64,000 nt of DNA from Platycnemis pennipes. Its lineage: Eukaryota; Arthropoda; Insecta; Odonata; Platycnemididae. The first letter of the stretch is position 1; each line of letters opens with the position of its first letter. The position numbers and the translations under genes are program-made. A model generated the notes under the pieces. It was not told the origin of the DNA. It saw only the letters and a list, made by a program, of their open reading frames with translations, and did no database searches. Positions 12,691-21,420 of this stretch are shown piece after piece. The stretch spans positions 59,066,872-59,130,871 of the forward strand of contig OW121852.1 of NCBI GenBank assembly GCA_933228895.1. The letters are read 5' to 3'.

Positions 12691-12955
12691 AGAAAACAAA
12701 GATAATGGTAGAAGAGAAGAGGCCAAAAGCAATGTTAAACTTGGGAAGCAAAAACTATAAGAGGTAAAGAGAGTAATTCCTATTTGGGGAGCCAAGTAAC
12801 CAGCGATGGACGGAGTAAAGAAGACTAAGATAATGGTATGCAGCAAGAGAGCAGAGGCCAAAACCAACGTTAAACTCGGGAAACGAAAACTGAAAGAGGC
12901 GAAAGACTTCTGTTACCTGGAAAGCCGAGCAACCATCGATGGACGAATCAAGAAG
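12691..12955 (+). repeat. ~130-bp tandem duplication inside LINE
   Basis: The LINE segment coding for KKTKIMV through TSDGR is present twice, at about 12691-12818 and 12819-12955. Both start with AAGATAATGGTA and end with a form of GATGGACG. The two units have since diverged by many substitutions, so the duplication is old. The other LINE copy at 32.95-33.09 kb has one unit. Confidence 0.7.
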
Positions 12956-13013
12956 GAAATTGCCAGTAGAGTAGTCCATGCGAAGAGGTCATTCTACCGA
13001 AAGAAGAATATAC

Positions 13014-13208
13014 TAAATGTAAATGTAATTTGGAGGGGTGGTTGGGGGCCTTCTGGAGCACCCCTGGCACGCAGACCTCTTTAGATCCATTGTGCCAACC
13101 CACATTTAATCTGCCCACCACTCGTAGACAGGGGACAAGACCACCGTGGTAGAGGTACGGAGGAGGGTCACCCATCCAACGTCCGTCCGGGTCCAACGTT
13201 GCTTAACT
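13014..13208 (-). repeat. 5S-rRNA-derived SINE (SINE3-type)
   Basis: Read on the - strand, the insert begins AGTTAAGCAACGTTGGACCC and continues with TTGGATGGGTGACC. This matches the 3' half of eukaryotic 5S rRNA, including the box C region of the pol III internal promoter. A ~100-bp unrelated body follows, and it ends in an ATTTAC-type tail (TTACATTTACATTTA). It is flanked by a perfect 10-bp direct repeat, AAGAATATAC (13004-13013 and 13209-13218), as expected for a target-site duplication. The first ~45 nt of 5S are missing, so it is 5'-truncated. Confidence 0.8.
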
Positions 13209-13447
13209 AAGAATATACCAACAACTGAAAATACAAGCGTGGAAGAAATGAAATGGAGCATATGGCAGTGAGGCATGGACGATGACAGAAGCAGAGAAGT
13301 GAATCCTGGAAGCATTCGAAATGTGGTGCCACAGAAGAATGATGAAGGCCAAATAGATCGACCGAGGGAATATCGCAAGTCCTTTAGAGAATGGGAGAAA
13401 AGAGAAGTCTTCTGAAAACCTTACAAAGAAGAAGGGACAACTTAATC

Positions 13448-13849
13448 GTCAACGTGTTTATTGACGAAACTGTTATACATACTACCTCTAAATTCACAAA
13501 GCCCGGCACGGCTACACGACCCGGGTTCCGACGATTGATTGTCATTATCAGTTGGAACGGTGTTGGTCTTCTGTCCTTTTATACCTCAACAGTCAGGGTG
13601 GAGCGGGAGTGGGGGGGGGGGGGGGAGAGAGCATCATTTATGCCTTTTAAAGTTCAAACTGCTCGCGCGCATTAAGTTCCAATTTGTTGTTGCAGGTAGG
13701 TACACAAAATATTAACGATGACCAACAATCGTTGAAACCATGGTCATGTTGCGGCTTTGTGAAATTTGTGGTATTTGTAACAGTTTCCTTAAGAAACAGG
13801 TTGATGATGGAATACCACCAAGTTAATATTGGCAGAGTTTTATTTATTA
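13448..13849 (-). mobile_element. hammerhead-bearing inverted-repeat insert (retrozyme/PLE LTR-like)
   Basis: A 402-bp insertion bounded by the 9-bp direct repeat AACTTAATC (13439-13447 and 13850-13858), splitting the LINE copy. It contains two diverged, inverted copies of one ~80-bp module. The - strand copy reads CTGATAATGAC ... CGTCGGAACCCGGGTC (about 13555-13505). The + strand copy reads CGATGACC, CAACAATCGTTG, AAACCATGGTC (about 13713-13755). Both follow hammerhead-ribozyme core order: CUGANGA, stem II, GAAA, stem III with palindromic CC-GG, then UC. On the - strand a TATAAAAG box precedes the module (near 13580), and AATAAA motifs lie at the outer ends. Such arrangements are known from Penelope-like elements and metazoan retrozymes. 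Confidence 0.5.
13608..13626. repeat. poly-G tract
   Basis: Almost uninterrupted run of G (about 17-18 nt) inside the 402-bp insert. It is a likely site of polymerase slippage and assembly error. Confidence 0.85.
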
Positions 13850-14065
13850 AACTTAATCAGCCTTATCCTGAGACATAAAGGCCTAATGAAGACAATCGTC
13901 GAGGGGGAATAGCACGGGAAGAAATGAAAAGGAAGGGGTCGTACAAGATGTATACAGCAAGCAGCGAAAACTGTGAAAGAGAAGAATTATGCAAATATTA
14001 AGAGGTAAGCAGAATCAAGAGGAGAACGCCAAGCCAATTTGAGGACTGTTAACTATTTACGGTGA

Positions 14066-14660
14066 TGAACTTAGCTGAATGAACAAAAATCACTAGAGGT
14101 TTTGATTGCATGACGTATTTGACTGTTTTCTCCTACGTAGGTGTGTACTATAGCTTGACACTAAACTTACATCTAAACTAAACATTAAAAGTTTGTATAA
14201 ATAATCGTAAATCGAAAAAAGGCAAAATATTAATCTGCTGAAAAAGGTATTTCGTAGCAATTTCGAGGAATTTTTACATAAAATCAATTCACAAGTATCG
14301 ACAATTTTTACAGATGTGTCTTGAGGAATGAATAAATGCCTAGCCCTTCCCTCCGTAACTTCTTTCATCCTCAACCGTACTCATTATTTTCTATTTTTCT
14401 TACTCTCTATAAGGCTCAAGTTTTCGATGTCCTTCAAAACGGTGATCTCGAAATCCGCAATTTACGGCAATACTCCTTTCGTTAGGACCAAGTCTGAACC
14501 AAAGAGAGCTTCGCTAAACATAATAGTCACCACAATTTTATCATTACATCTTAAATCAAAATTCATCTCAATGTCAAAACCCTGTAGTGCTAGTAAAAAT
14601 TCTCCGTTACTGGTATCTTCCTTCCTAGGACTGCATGTCAACTTTTAAGGTTTCCCAAAA
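14066..14660. other. no gene recognised
   Basis: AT-rich spacer between two LINE fragments of opposite orientation. The frame at 14328-14648 shows no recognisable domain. Confidence 0.4.
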
Positions 14661-14664
14661 CCAC

Positions 14665-15225
14665 GAAAGAGGAGTGTTTAGTATCACACGTCAATAATCG
14701 TGAGATTGTTTTGACGCAGCTCTCCACTCAATTCCCCTATCAGCTAGTCTCTTCACATTTACGTATTTCTTTTCTTTCACATCGTTCATCACTTGTTCAG
14801 TATATCTCAAACGAGGCCTTCCTCTGCCATTCTTCCCATTGACTTGTCCTTCGACGATTGTCTTCATCAGGTCACCATGTCTCACGATGTGGTCAATTAA
14901 GTTGTCCCGTCTTCTTTTTAGAGTTTTCAGCAGACTTCCCTTTTCTCCCACTCTTCTGAGAACTCCCTCGTTACTCACTCGGTCGATCCATTTAATCTTC
15001 ATCATTTTTCTGTGTCATCACATTTCGAATGTCTCCAGCCTTGTGTTCTGCAGCATTCATCGTCTATACCTCACTGCAATAAAGATACATGCTCCAGATG
15101 CAAGTTCTGATAAATTATTTCCTTACTTCCACGCTTGTTTTTCCAGGTATAAGTAGATTTTCTTATGGTAGAATGCCTTTTCGCCTAGGCTCACTCTTAA
15201 CTCACTTTTCGTCTTCAATTTGGAG
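14665..15225 (-). mobile_element. RTE-like LINE 3' end, 104-codon open remnant
   Basis: An uninterrupted - strand stretch (15005 to 14691) encodes the LINE C-terminus: KIKWIDRVSNEGVLRRVGEK, SLLKTLKRRRDNLIDHIVRH, LMKTIVEGQVNGKNGRGRPR, then ADRGIEWRAASKQSHDY and a stop. Upstream (15010-15100) the preceding block that elsewhere reads YGSETWTMTAAE is broken by stops. The arginine/glycine-rich GKNGRGRPR and the WRAAS end are shared with the copies at 33.5 and 50.1 kb. This is the best-preserved 3' end of the family here and gives its natural stop. Confidence 0.85.
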
Positions 15226-15367
15226 GTAAATGTGTAAAGTTTTGCTGTGCATTCTGTGGTTGTGAACTAAAATTAGGTTTCCTTTGTTCCTAAAGGATAG
15301 GGGCATCATGTGCTCACTTTCCTTTGCGTAATTGTTTCACAGTACGATTTTTGTAGTAGAGTAAATA

Positions 15368-17020
15368 CCGCCGTATCCATATGGCTACGCTAGGAGGTTA
15401 CGGGGTCATTTCACGCAAGTTGTCAAATCCATTTGTTTCATCAGCGTTACCGGATTTTAAGTGTTTTTAACTGTGGATAACGTGTTTATATAAATAACTA
15501 AAGGTATTTACGCAGAAATATATATTGGTTTCTCGTTTTTTCTTCCATGAATCTGAAATTTCGAGATATCTTAGACATTTTGGAGGATGACACACATACA
15601 AGGCCTTTTCATCAAACATCTAGAAATAAGGAGCATTCGGGCAAAGAATTCGGTGATGAAAATACAGGTGGATTTGCTGATAATCTCTAAGACCGTCCTT
15701 TTAGGGCTCACGCTTCATTCCAGTTTGCAAAAGTTGCTGCATAAAAAGAGGAATAAGACCCAGACCACGTTTCTGATTGAGCAAACTCAGAAGTCTTAGA
15801 TTATGAACATGTAACTCGGCGAAATGAAAAAAAAATCATCTAAACTCGCAATTCGAAGGAGAAAAATCTGCAACCATGGAGTAAGAAACAAAGACACTGG
15901 AAAACGCACCTAAAGACACAATTGCGCAGCAACCACATCTCACTGAAAAGTACAACCACGGAAGGGACTTGAAGGGCCAAGACATTGTAATCTACGGTAC
16001 CGAAAAATGGTGATGACCGTTATTTGTTTTGGCTGTCTGGTGCAAGTGTTCTCAATGCTTGTATATGAGCCGCAGATCCGGCAGAAATGAGCCAAAAATT
16101 GAAATTCTACGTACCATTGTGCAGACACAATTTGTGCGATATAAAACAGAAAGTCGGGGACCTGGTCGTAGTTTGTCGGTTGGCGATTCCGCTTACAATC
16201 TTCCATTTTGACTGTTTGGATCACTTCGTCGCTCAGAAAACGGACAACAGGAGGTTACGGTCTGCTGGCGAGTACTCCGGATGCGAAGTGTGAAATTCTT
16301 GCTCTAAATGCCTCTTTGGGCTCTGCACTCCGTGCTTCAAAATGATCATACGAATTAACGCAAAAATCCTGCGCAAAAACTTGGGAAATGCTTTTTGTAA
16401 TGCACGTGTTTTTAAAAGATAACTTCGAATTCCTGGCGTTAGACATTTATTTCACTTTTACATGCCATTTTACTAAAAGTGCCTAAATATTGGGCCAGTT
16501 CTGAGACAAACTTTTTCGAAGGATTTTATTGCTCCATTTGCGGCAGTATAGTAGTGAGATGTATGTACCTAAGTGATTTTTGATAACCACTTTTTTCAAA
16601 CGAAAAAGCTCAGGTACATGTGATCGTAGGATGTTGCCATAAGCCTATTCCTAAGGCCTATACTGAGTCATAGTTCCTATAAATATATTGTTCATATTGA
16701 ATCTAAAGTAGCTTAGTGGAAGACTTATTTTTTGTACGCTTAGTTTTGCAAAATATTCCATCAAATTCCAGCATGTGAGTAAAAAGTTATCCTACCACTG
16801 ACCTGGTCACAAAAGACTAACGCTCTTATTATTTTGTCATAAGATGCAATTAATTGAAGAAATTAAAGATTTGTATGGAAACTGCAATTTTTTACTTACT
16901 TCTAAATACAGACTTTGTTTCCACAGACTTTTCATTTTTTTTTGGGCATACATCTGTAAATCGCAGCACGCGAGATATGGACCCCATTACCGCCCAGCGT
17001 AGCCATATGGCTACGGGTCA
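15368..17020. mobile_element. candidate TIR DNA transposon
   Basis: About 37 bp at 15371-15407 (TATCCATATGGCTACGCT then GGAGGTTACGGGGTC) reappear inverted at 16980-17016 (GACCCCATTACCGCCCAGCG then TAGCCATATGGCTACG) with about five mismatches. This gives a 1.65-kb unit with matching termini. Just inside the left end, a + strand reading from 15546 (MNLKFRDILDILEDD) continues across a frameshift as an acidic segment. That resembles the acidic N-terminus of piggyBac-type transposases, but no catalytic motif is found. No convincing target-site duplication (for example TTAA) flanks it. Confidence 0.4.
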
Positions 17021-17139
17021 TTCTGTGGAAATGACTTTATATATCACCAAAATATTTTGCATCAGCACTTTAGGTGACCATATGAGTAAAATACAAAAAA
17101 TCTTCAAAATAGCAGACAAAAAGTTTTCTGGACTGAAAT

Positions 17140-18600
17140 GGGTTAATTGGTCTTGGCCTCTTCTCTCCTGCTGCATACTAATATCTTTGTTTCTTCTTAT
17201 TGATCTTTAGCTGACATCTGGAGATTGCCCTTTCCATGGTTATTAGAATCCTCTTTAATCCCTCCCCTGTTCTTGCTATGACTGCTATGTCATCGGCAAA
17301 TGGCAGCATGCTAATTTTTCCCTCGTGGGTATTCACTAATGACGCCTTCCCTCTGATTTCATTGAGGGCTTTGTCAATGTAAACATTCAAAATTACGAGA
17401 GACAGTGAACAACCTTGTCTAACTCTTTTTTTCATTTTTGCTTCTTTACAGCTAGGTCCATATTTAATCACAGATAGTACTTGGTTTTGATACAAAATGT
17501 GGACAATTCTTCGGTCATTGTAGAACACTTCAATCCCTTTCAAAATTCCAAGCATTGAATTCCAATCCACGTCGTCAAAAGCCTTCTCTAAATCCACAAA
17601 TGCAATGGACGTATGTTTTCTCTTCACTATTCTCCTCTCTATGAACAGCCTAAGGTCCAATATTGCATATCCTGTGTCGTTACTTTTTCTGAATCCGAAT
17701 TAGTATACAGAAACTGCATCCCAAAACACCTCTGCTTTTCATTCTATTCTTCTATAGATGATACCTGTCTGCGTCAAATTCCGATCTTAAGATAGAATAT
17801 CCCATATCATCCTTTCCGAATTCACTTTTCTCTTTGATCACGTACTTTCATGCTGAGATTTTTCCGTTGTGTAACTCTACCAGATATTATTTCCAACTCT
17901 TCACTTTGTCTTCTATTTCAATAAAAATTTATCCATTCTTGTCTCTTATGGCATTGCATCTTGCGCTCCTTTCCTTGAAGGGTTTCTCACTATCCTATTG
18001 GCAGCTTCCACCTTTCCAAGTTCAAGGCTGTTTTGCATATTTTTGCATAGATTATACATCCAAATTTATCTAGATTTACACGAATTGTGAATTATTTCGT
18101 TCCTTATTTTTTTGTCGCAAAGTTGTCCTTCAGTTTTCGCATTCTTGTACTTTCTTCTTTAATTATGTTTAATACTTCTTCCGCGATCCATGGCTTCTTC
18201 TTGACAACTAGAGGAGTGTTAGCGAAACAAAATACCGTTAAAAGAGTTCAATAAAAGATGAGGTCAAGCGGTACATATCTTCTAGTTTCTCCATTATATC
18301 AACAAATACTTGCCTGGTATACCCAGCAGTAAACATGCCTTCCCTAATCATAAAATTGAGCTAATATTCGACCTATTACATTCTTTACTAACTTTTCTTA
18401 ACTATAGAATTTGTACTCTCAAGCCAGTTCACTTCTCATGTGTATTAGTCTCAATTCCAAAAGATGGTGATCAGTATTTTTCACGAATGCCTATATGGCT
18501 ATTTGCCCATCGGTACACATTTAAAGTAACAAAATCCAGGTTAGAACTCATTAATTTTGGAACGTCTCAGCTTATTTTAAAAGACTACCATGCATAAGGA
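17140..18600 (-). mobile_element. RTE-like LINE: endonuclease end, linker and RT domain
   Basis: Read on the - strand from 18600 down. TDHHLLELRLIHMRSEL near 18475-18425 fits the terminal S/TDH motif of an AP-like endonuclease. VVKKKPWIAEEVLNIIKEE near 18210-18150 is the usual EN-RT linker. After a gap comes an open stretch (17660 to 17178) with the RT core: FVDLEKAFDDVDWNSML, RQGCSLSLVILNVYIDKAL, and the FADDIAVIA catalytic box near 17295-17270, then QLKINKKK. It stops near 17140 without the 3' third. The catalytic FADD is intact but the copy is broken by stops upstream. It gives the 5' parts missing from the other copies. Confidence 0.85.
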
Positions 18601-19420
18601 TAAGTCAGAAGGCAGTCCTATTCAACGCCAAGACGCATTTAACATCAAAGCATTAAACAGCATTAAAATTTAGAAAATATTCTTAGAGATAGATACAAAA
18701 AAGTACACTACTACCTCCGCATTCAGGTAGGTAAAAGAACTATTGATTTTATTAGAGACCACAGAACCTAATTTCCAGAAAATGACGCTTTTGTAAGTGA
18801 ATACGAGTAAAATTAAAGCAGAGACGCGGAACTTAATTCTCCAAAATCAAGACATACAGTTTCGGAGGATGTATTATTTAGATCATGCCCGTTTTCATGC
18901 AACCATTATTTTATAAAATGTTTTCCAACATTTCTACGCGACCCTACGCGACCAGAGGGAGTTAGATAGCGAAAAGAAGGAAACCATTCGTATCGACGCA
19001 TACAAATAGGTGGTATTTCGATTTATATGTTTTTCTTTTTTCTCTGCTTTCTTCCGTCCCGCTAAACCTCTACTGTGTTGCCTGATTAACTCGTTATTCC
19101 TTGTTTTCCTGGTGAATAGTAAGTTATGTAATGGCCCACTATTTAACCTACTCATTGCCCTACTCTCTATCCTAAAAAAGACCTACAGTGATCAACTATC
19201 CTATCTCCTATATGGGATCCTTATGAAATAGGCTTAAATAACTGGGAATCATTATCAGATCGAGGGTTGAAATTTGGACTTATTCTCTTAACTAAACTCC
19301 AAGACAATATTTGAACCGATGACTTTAAAAATATTTAGTGACTTTCGACCATATCTACATCGGTGCTTTCGACTTACCATATAGGACATATCCGATAGTA
19401 TAAATACGAATAGCATATGA
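18601..19420. other. no gene recognised
   Basis: AT-rich. Complementary frames at 18934-19231 carry no family signal. Confidence 0.4.
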
Positions 19421-19424
19421 GTTT

Positions 19425-19525
19425 GCATCCACTTCATGCATGATATGTAATGCGTGTTTGGTGTGATTTCACCCCCTCCCACACACCTCTATGTTGGCTT
19501 ACAGGATATTATGTGCATATAGCTT
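19425..19525 (+). mobile_element. older CR1-like 3' tail copy
   Basis: ATGCGTGTTTGGTGTGATTT, CACCCCCTCCCACACACCT, GGCTTACAGGATATTATGTG: a decayed tail lying directly upstream of the better-preserved CR1-like copy, in the same orientation. Confidence 0.75.
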
Positions 19526-21420
19526 CCCTGGCTTCCTCCATGTAATATAGCATCCTAAAGCGTTTTGGTCATATGTGAGAGAGCTCCAGGGAAATAAGTC
19601 CACAGTGCACACACTTAAAAATGATAAAGGAATCAGAGTCACCAGCAGTGTAGAAAAAGCCAATACTTTAAACACCTTCTTCCAAAGTGTATTCAACTCA
19701 TCGTCACAAAACGCAGTGGAACCACCGCCGAACACTTTCAGTGAGCAAATGCCCGAAATAAACATTTCATGTCGCGGAATAGAGCAGCAGTTAAAAAGCA
19801 TAAGTAAAAACAAATCACCAGGTCCCGATCAAATTCCTTCCCGGGTATATAAAACATTAGCTTCTGAAATAGCCCCCTATCTAGAAATAATATTCAATAA
19901 AACACTAAAGAACCACACAGTACCCAAGGATTGGAAAGTAGCTAACATTACACCTATATTTAAAAGCGGTGATAGGGAAGAACCTAGTAACTACAGACCC
20001 ATTTCACTCACGTCAATCTCTTGTAAGATATTTGAGCACATAGTAGTCAGCTCGATCATGGGGCATTTGGATAGTCAGGGATTACTCATAAACAGCCAGC
20101 ATGGGTTCCGGAAAGGTAGATCTTGCGAGACACAATTAGCTTTATTCGTACACGATATTTTAGTCCACGGCGAAAGCAGTACGGAAGTTGATGCGATATT
20201 TTTAGATTTTAAAAAGGCCTTCGATAAAGTTCCTCATGACAAATTAATCTTGAAGTTAGAGAGTTTTGGTATAAATAAAGACGTTGTATGTTGGGTAAAA
20301 GAATTCTTAAGTGGGCGAGAGCAGAGGGTTGTCATAGATGGTATCATGTCGGACACAATCGAAGTCACATCGGGAGTTCCCCAGGGTAGCGTAGTAGGTC
20401 CGCTTCTATTTCTTTTATACATAAACGATTTGGGTACCGTAGTTCGTAGTAACCTTAGACTTTTTGCAGACGATGCGGTGGTGTACAGGGGTATATCGAA
20501 CGAAGAGGACACGAAATCACTTAGCAAGGATTTAGATGCAATTCAAGAGTGGTGCGACAAATGGCAGTTAGAACTCAACCTTAAAAAGTGTGTAGCTATC
20601 AATTTTTGGAGGAGGAATAATTCGATAGAGCGATCCTATAGAATTAATAACACAAAGATCGAAAACGTTGAAACCGTAAGATATTTAGGTGTAACAATCA
20701 CTAAAGATTTATCGTGGGGAAGACACATAAGGGAGATATGCGGCCGAGCGAAGAGAAAGCTAGGATTTATAAAAAGAGTACTTGGGAAATGTGATGAGAA
20801 GACAAAAGAGCGATGCTACTTTTCACTAGTTAGGCCCCACCTTGAGTATGCAGCCAGTGTATGGGATCCTAATGAATTAGGTTTGATGAGAGAACTAGAC
20901 AGTGTGCAGCGTAGAGCAGCTAGGTTCGTCAAAAGGTGTTACGATAGGTTGAGTAGTGTATCAGAATTAATACAAGAATTAGGGTGGGAATCATTATCAG
21001 AGCGTAGGTTAAAGTCCAGATTAAATCTATTGGAGAAATTTCAATCGGATAGCTTTACTGAAGATGTTAGGCACATATTAAAAACACCAGCGTATTATGC
21101 TAGATTCGACCAGATAAATAAGATTAGAGAGATAGATTGTCGTACAGATAGATTCAAAATGGCATTTTTCCCCCGTACTATAAGAGAACAGAATAGGCAG
21201 CATAGGAAAGGGATAGGTAGAGGAAATATTTTAGAGTATTCTGTAGTGCATGATGCATGTATTAACCCCTCAAATACTATAGATACTAACAATCTAGTTG
21301 CATGAGACCCTTTAGTTGCTTGCTTGCATGTTAGTAGTGCATGCTTGGTGATCTTCACCCCCTGCCACACACCCTCGCGGTGGCTTGCAGGGTATCGTGT
21401 AGATGCATGTCTCACACTAT
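19526..21420 (+). mobile_element. CR1-like non-LTR retrotransposon, 5'-truncated, RT ORF intact
   Basis: The element consists of the 3' part of ORF2 plus a ~110-bp 3' UTR. The UTR (21306-21415) holds GTAGTGCATGCTTGGTGATC, the stem-loop CCCTGCCACACACCCTCGCG / GGTGGCTTGCAGGG, and a short TGTAGATG end. This tail is the reference for ten other tail fragments in the window. The 5' end lies at about 19510-19550 against an older tail copy, so the endonuclease domain is absent. The absence of stops over 1.75 kb indicates recent insertion compared with the other LINE debris. Confidence 0.9.
19551..21305 (+). CDS. CR1-like reverse transcriptase (ORF2, N-terminally truncated)
   Basis: The open frame starts after a TAG at 19548-19550 with HPKAFWSYVRELQGNKSTV, the block that precedes RT in CR1/Jockey-type ORF2, and runs to TGA at 21303-21305. 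No native start codon is present because the 5' part was lost. Counting from 19575 as residue 1, these motifs are seen: NKSPGPDQIPSRVYKTL (near 78), PSNYRPISLTSISCKIFEHI (near 140), GFRKGRSCETQLALF (near 178), LDFKKAFDKVPH with the first catalytic Asp (near 206), SGVPQGSVVGPLLFLLYIND (near 266-286) and FADD (297-300). The C-terminal thumb and RNA-binding part contains YLGVTI, RPHLEYAASVWDP and VQRRAARFV. This enzyme would copy its RNA at nicked chromosomal DNA. All RT catalytic residues are present, but with no endonuclease it cannot act alone. Confidence 0.92.
   Translation, partial: HPKAFWSYVRELQGNKSTVHTLKNDKGIRVTSSVEKANTLNTFFQSVFNSSSQNAVEPPPNTFSEQMPEINISCRGIEQQLKSISKNKSPGPDQIPSRVYKTLASEIAPYLEIIFNKTLKNHTVPKDWKVANITPIFKSGDREEPSNYRPISLTSISCKIFEHIVVSSIMGHLDSQGLLINSQHGFRKGRSCETQLALFVHDILVHGESSTEVDAIFLDFKKAFDKVPHDKLILKLESFGINKDVVCWVKEFLSGREQRVVIDGIMSDTIEVTSGVPQGSVVGPLLFLLYINDLGTVVRSNLRLFADDAVVYRGISNEEDTKSLSKDLDAIQEWCDKWQLELNLKKCVAINFWRRNNSIERSYRINNTKIENVETVRYLGVTITKDLSWGRHIREICGRAKRKLGFIKRVLGKCDEKTKERCYFSLVRPHLEYAASVWDPNELGLMRELDSVQRRAARFVKRCYDRLSSVSELIQELGWESLSERRLKSRLNLLEKFQSDSFTEDVRHILKTPAYYARFDQINKIREIDCRTDRFKMAFFPRTIREQNRQHRKGIGRGNILEYSVVHDACINPSNTIDTNNLVA

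Larger units (their letters stand above)
12425..14065 (+). mobile_element. RTE-like LINE copy with nested insertions
   Basis: A decayed LINE reverse-transcriptase 3' half. It can be followed from the RT palm (FLLFADYIVVMAGKEKES near 12574-12630, a mutated FADD-IAVIA box) through KINNKKTKIM (near 12680) and CYLESRATIDGRIKKEIASR (12913-12970). After a 195-bp insertion it continues with a block whose equivalent elsewhere reads GSETWTMTAAE (near 13265-13300) and then GEKRSLLKTLQRRRDNL (13391-13445). After a 402-bp insertion it resumes with LMKTIVEG-type sequence to about 14060. The copy at 32.8-33.6 kb gives the uninterrupted order. An internal tandem duplication is also present. It is non-functional. 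Confidence 0.8.

Noticed and set aside
19499..19813. - strand frame antisense to the CR1-like RT
   Set aside because: Shadow of the + strand coding sequence.
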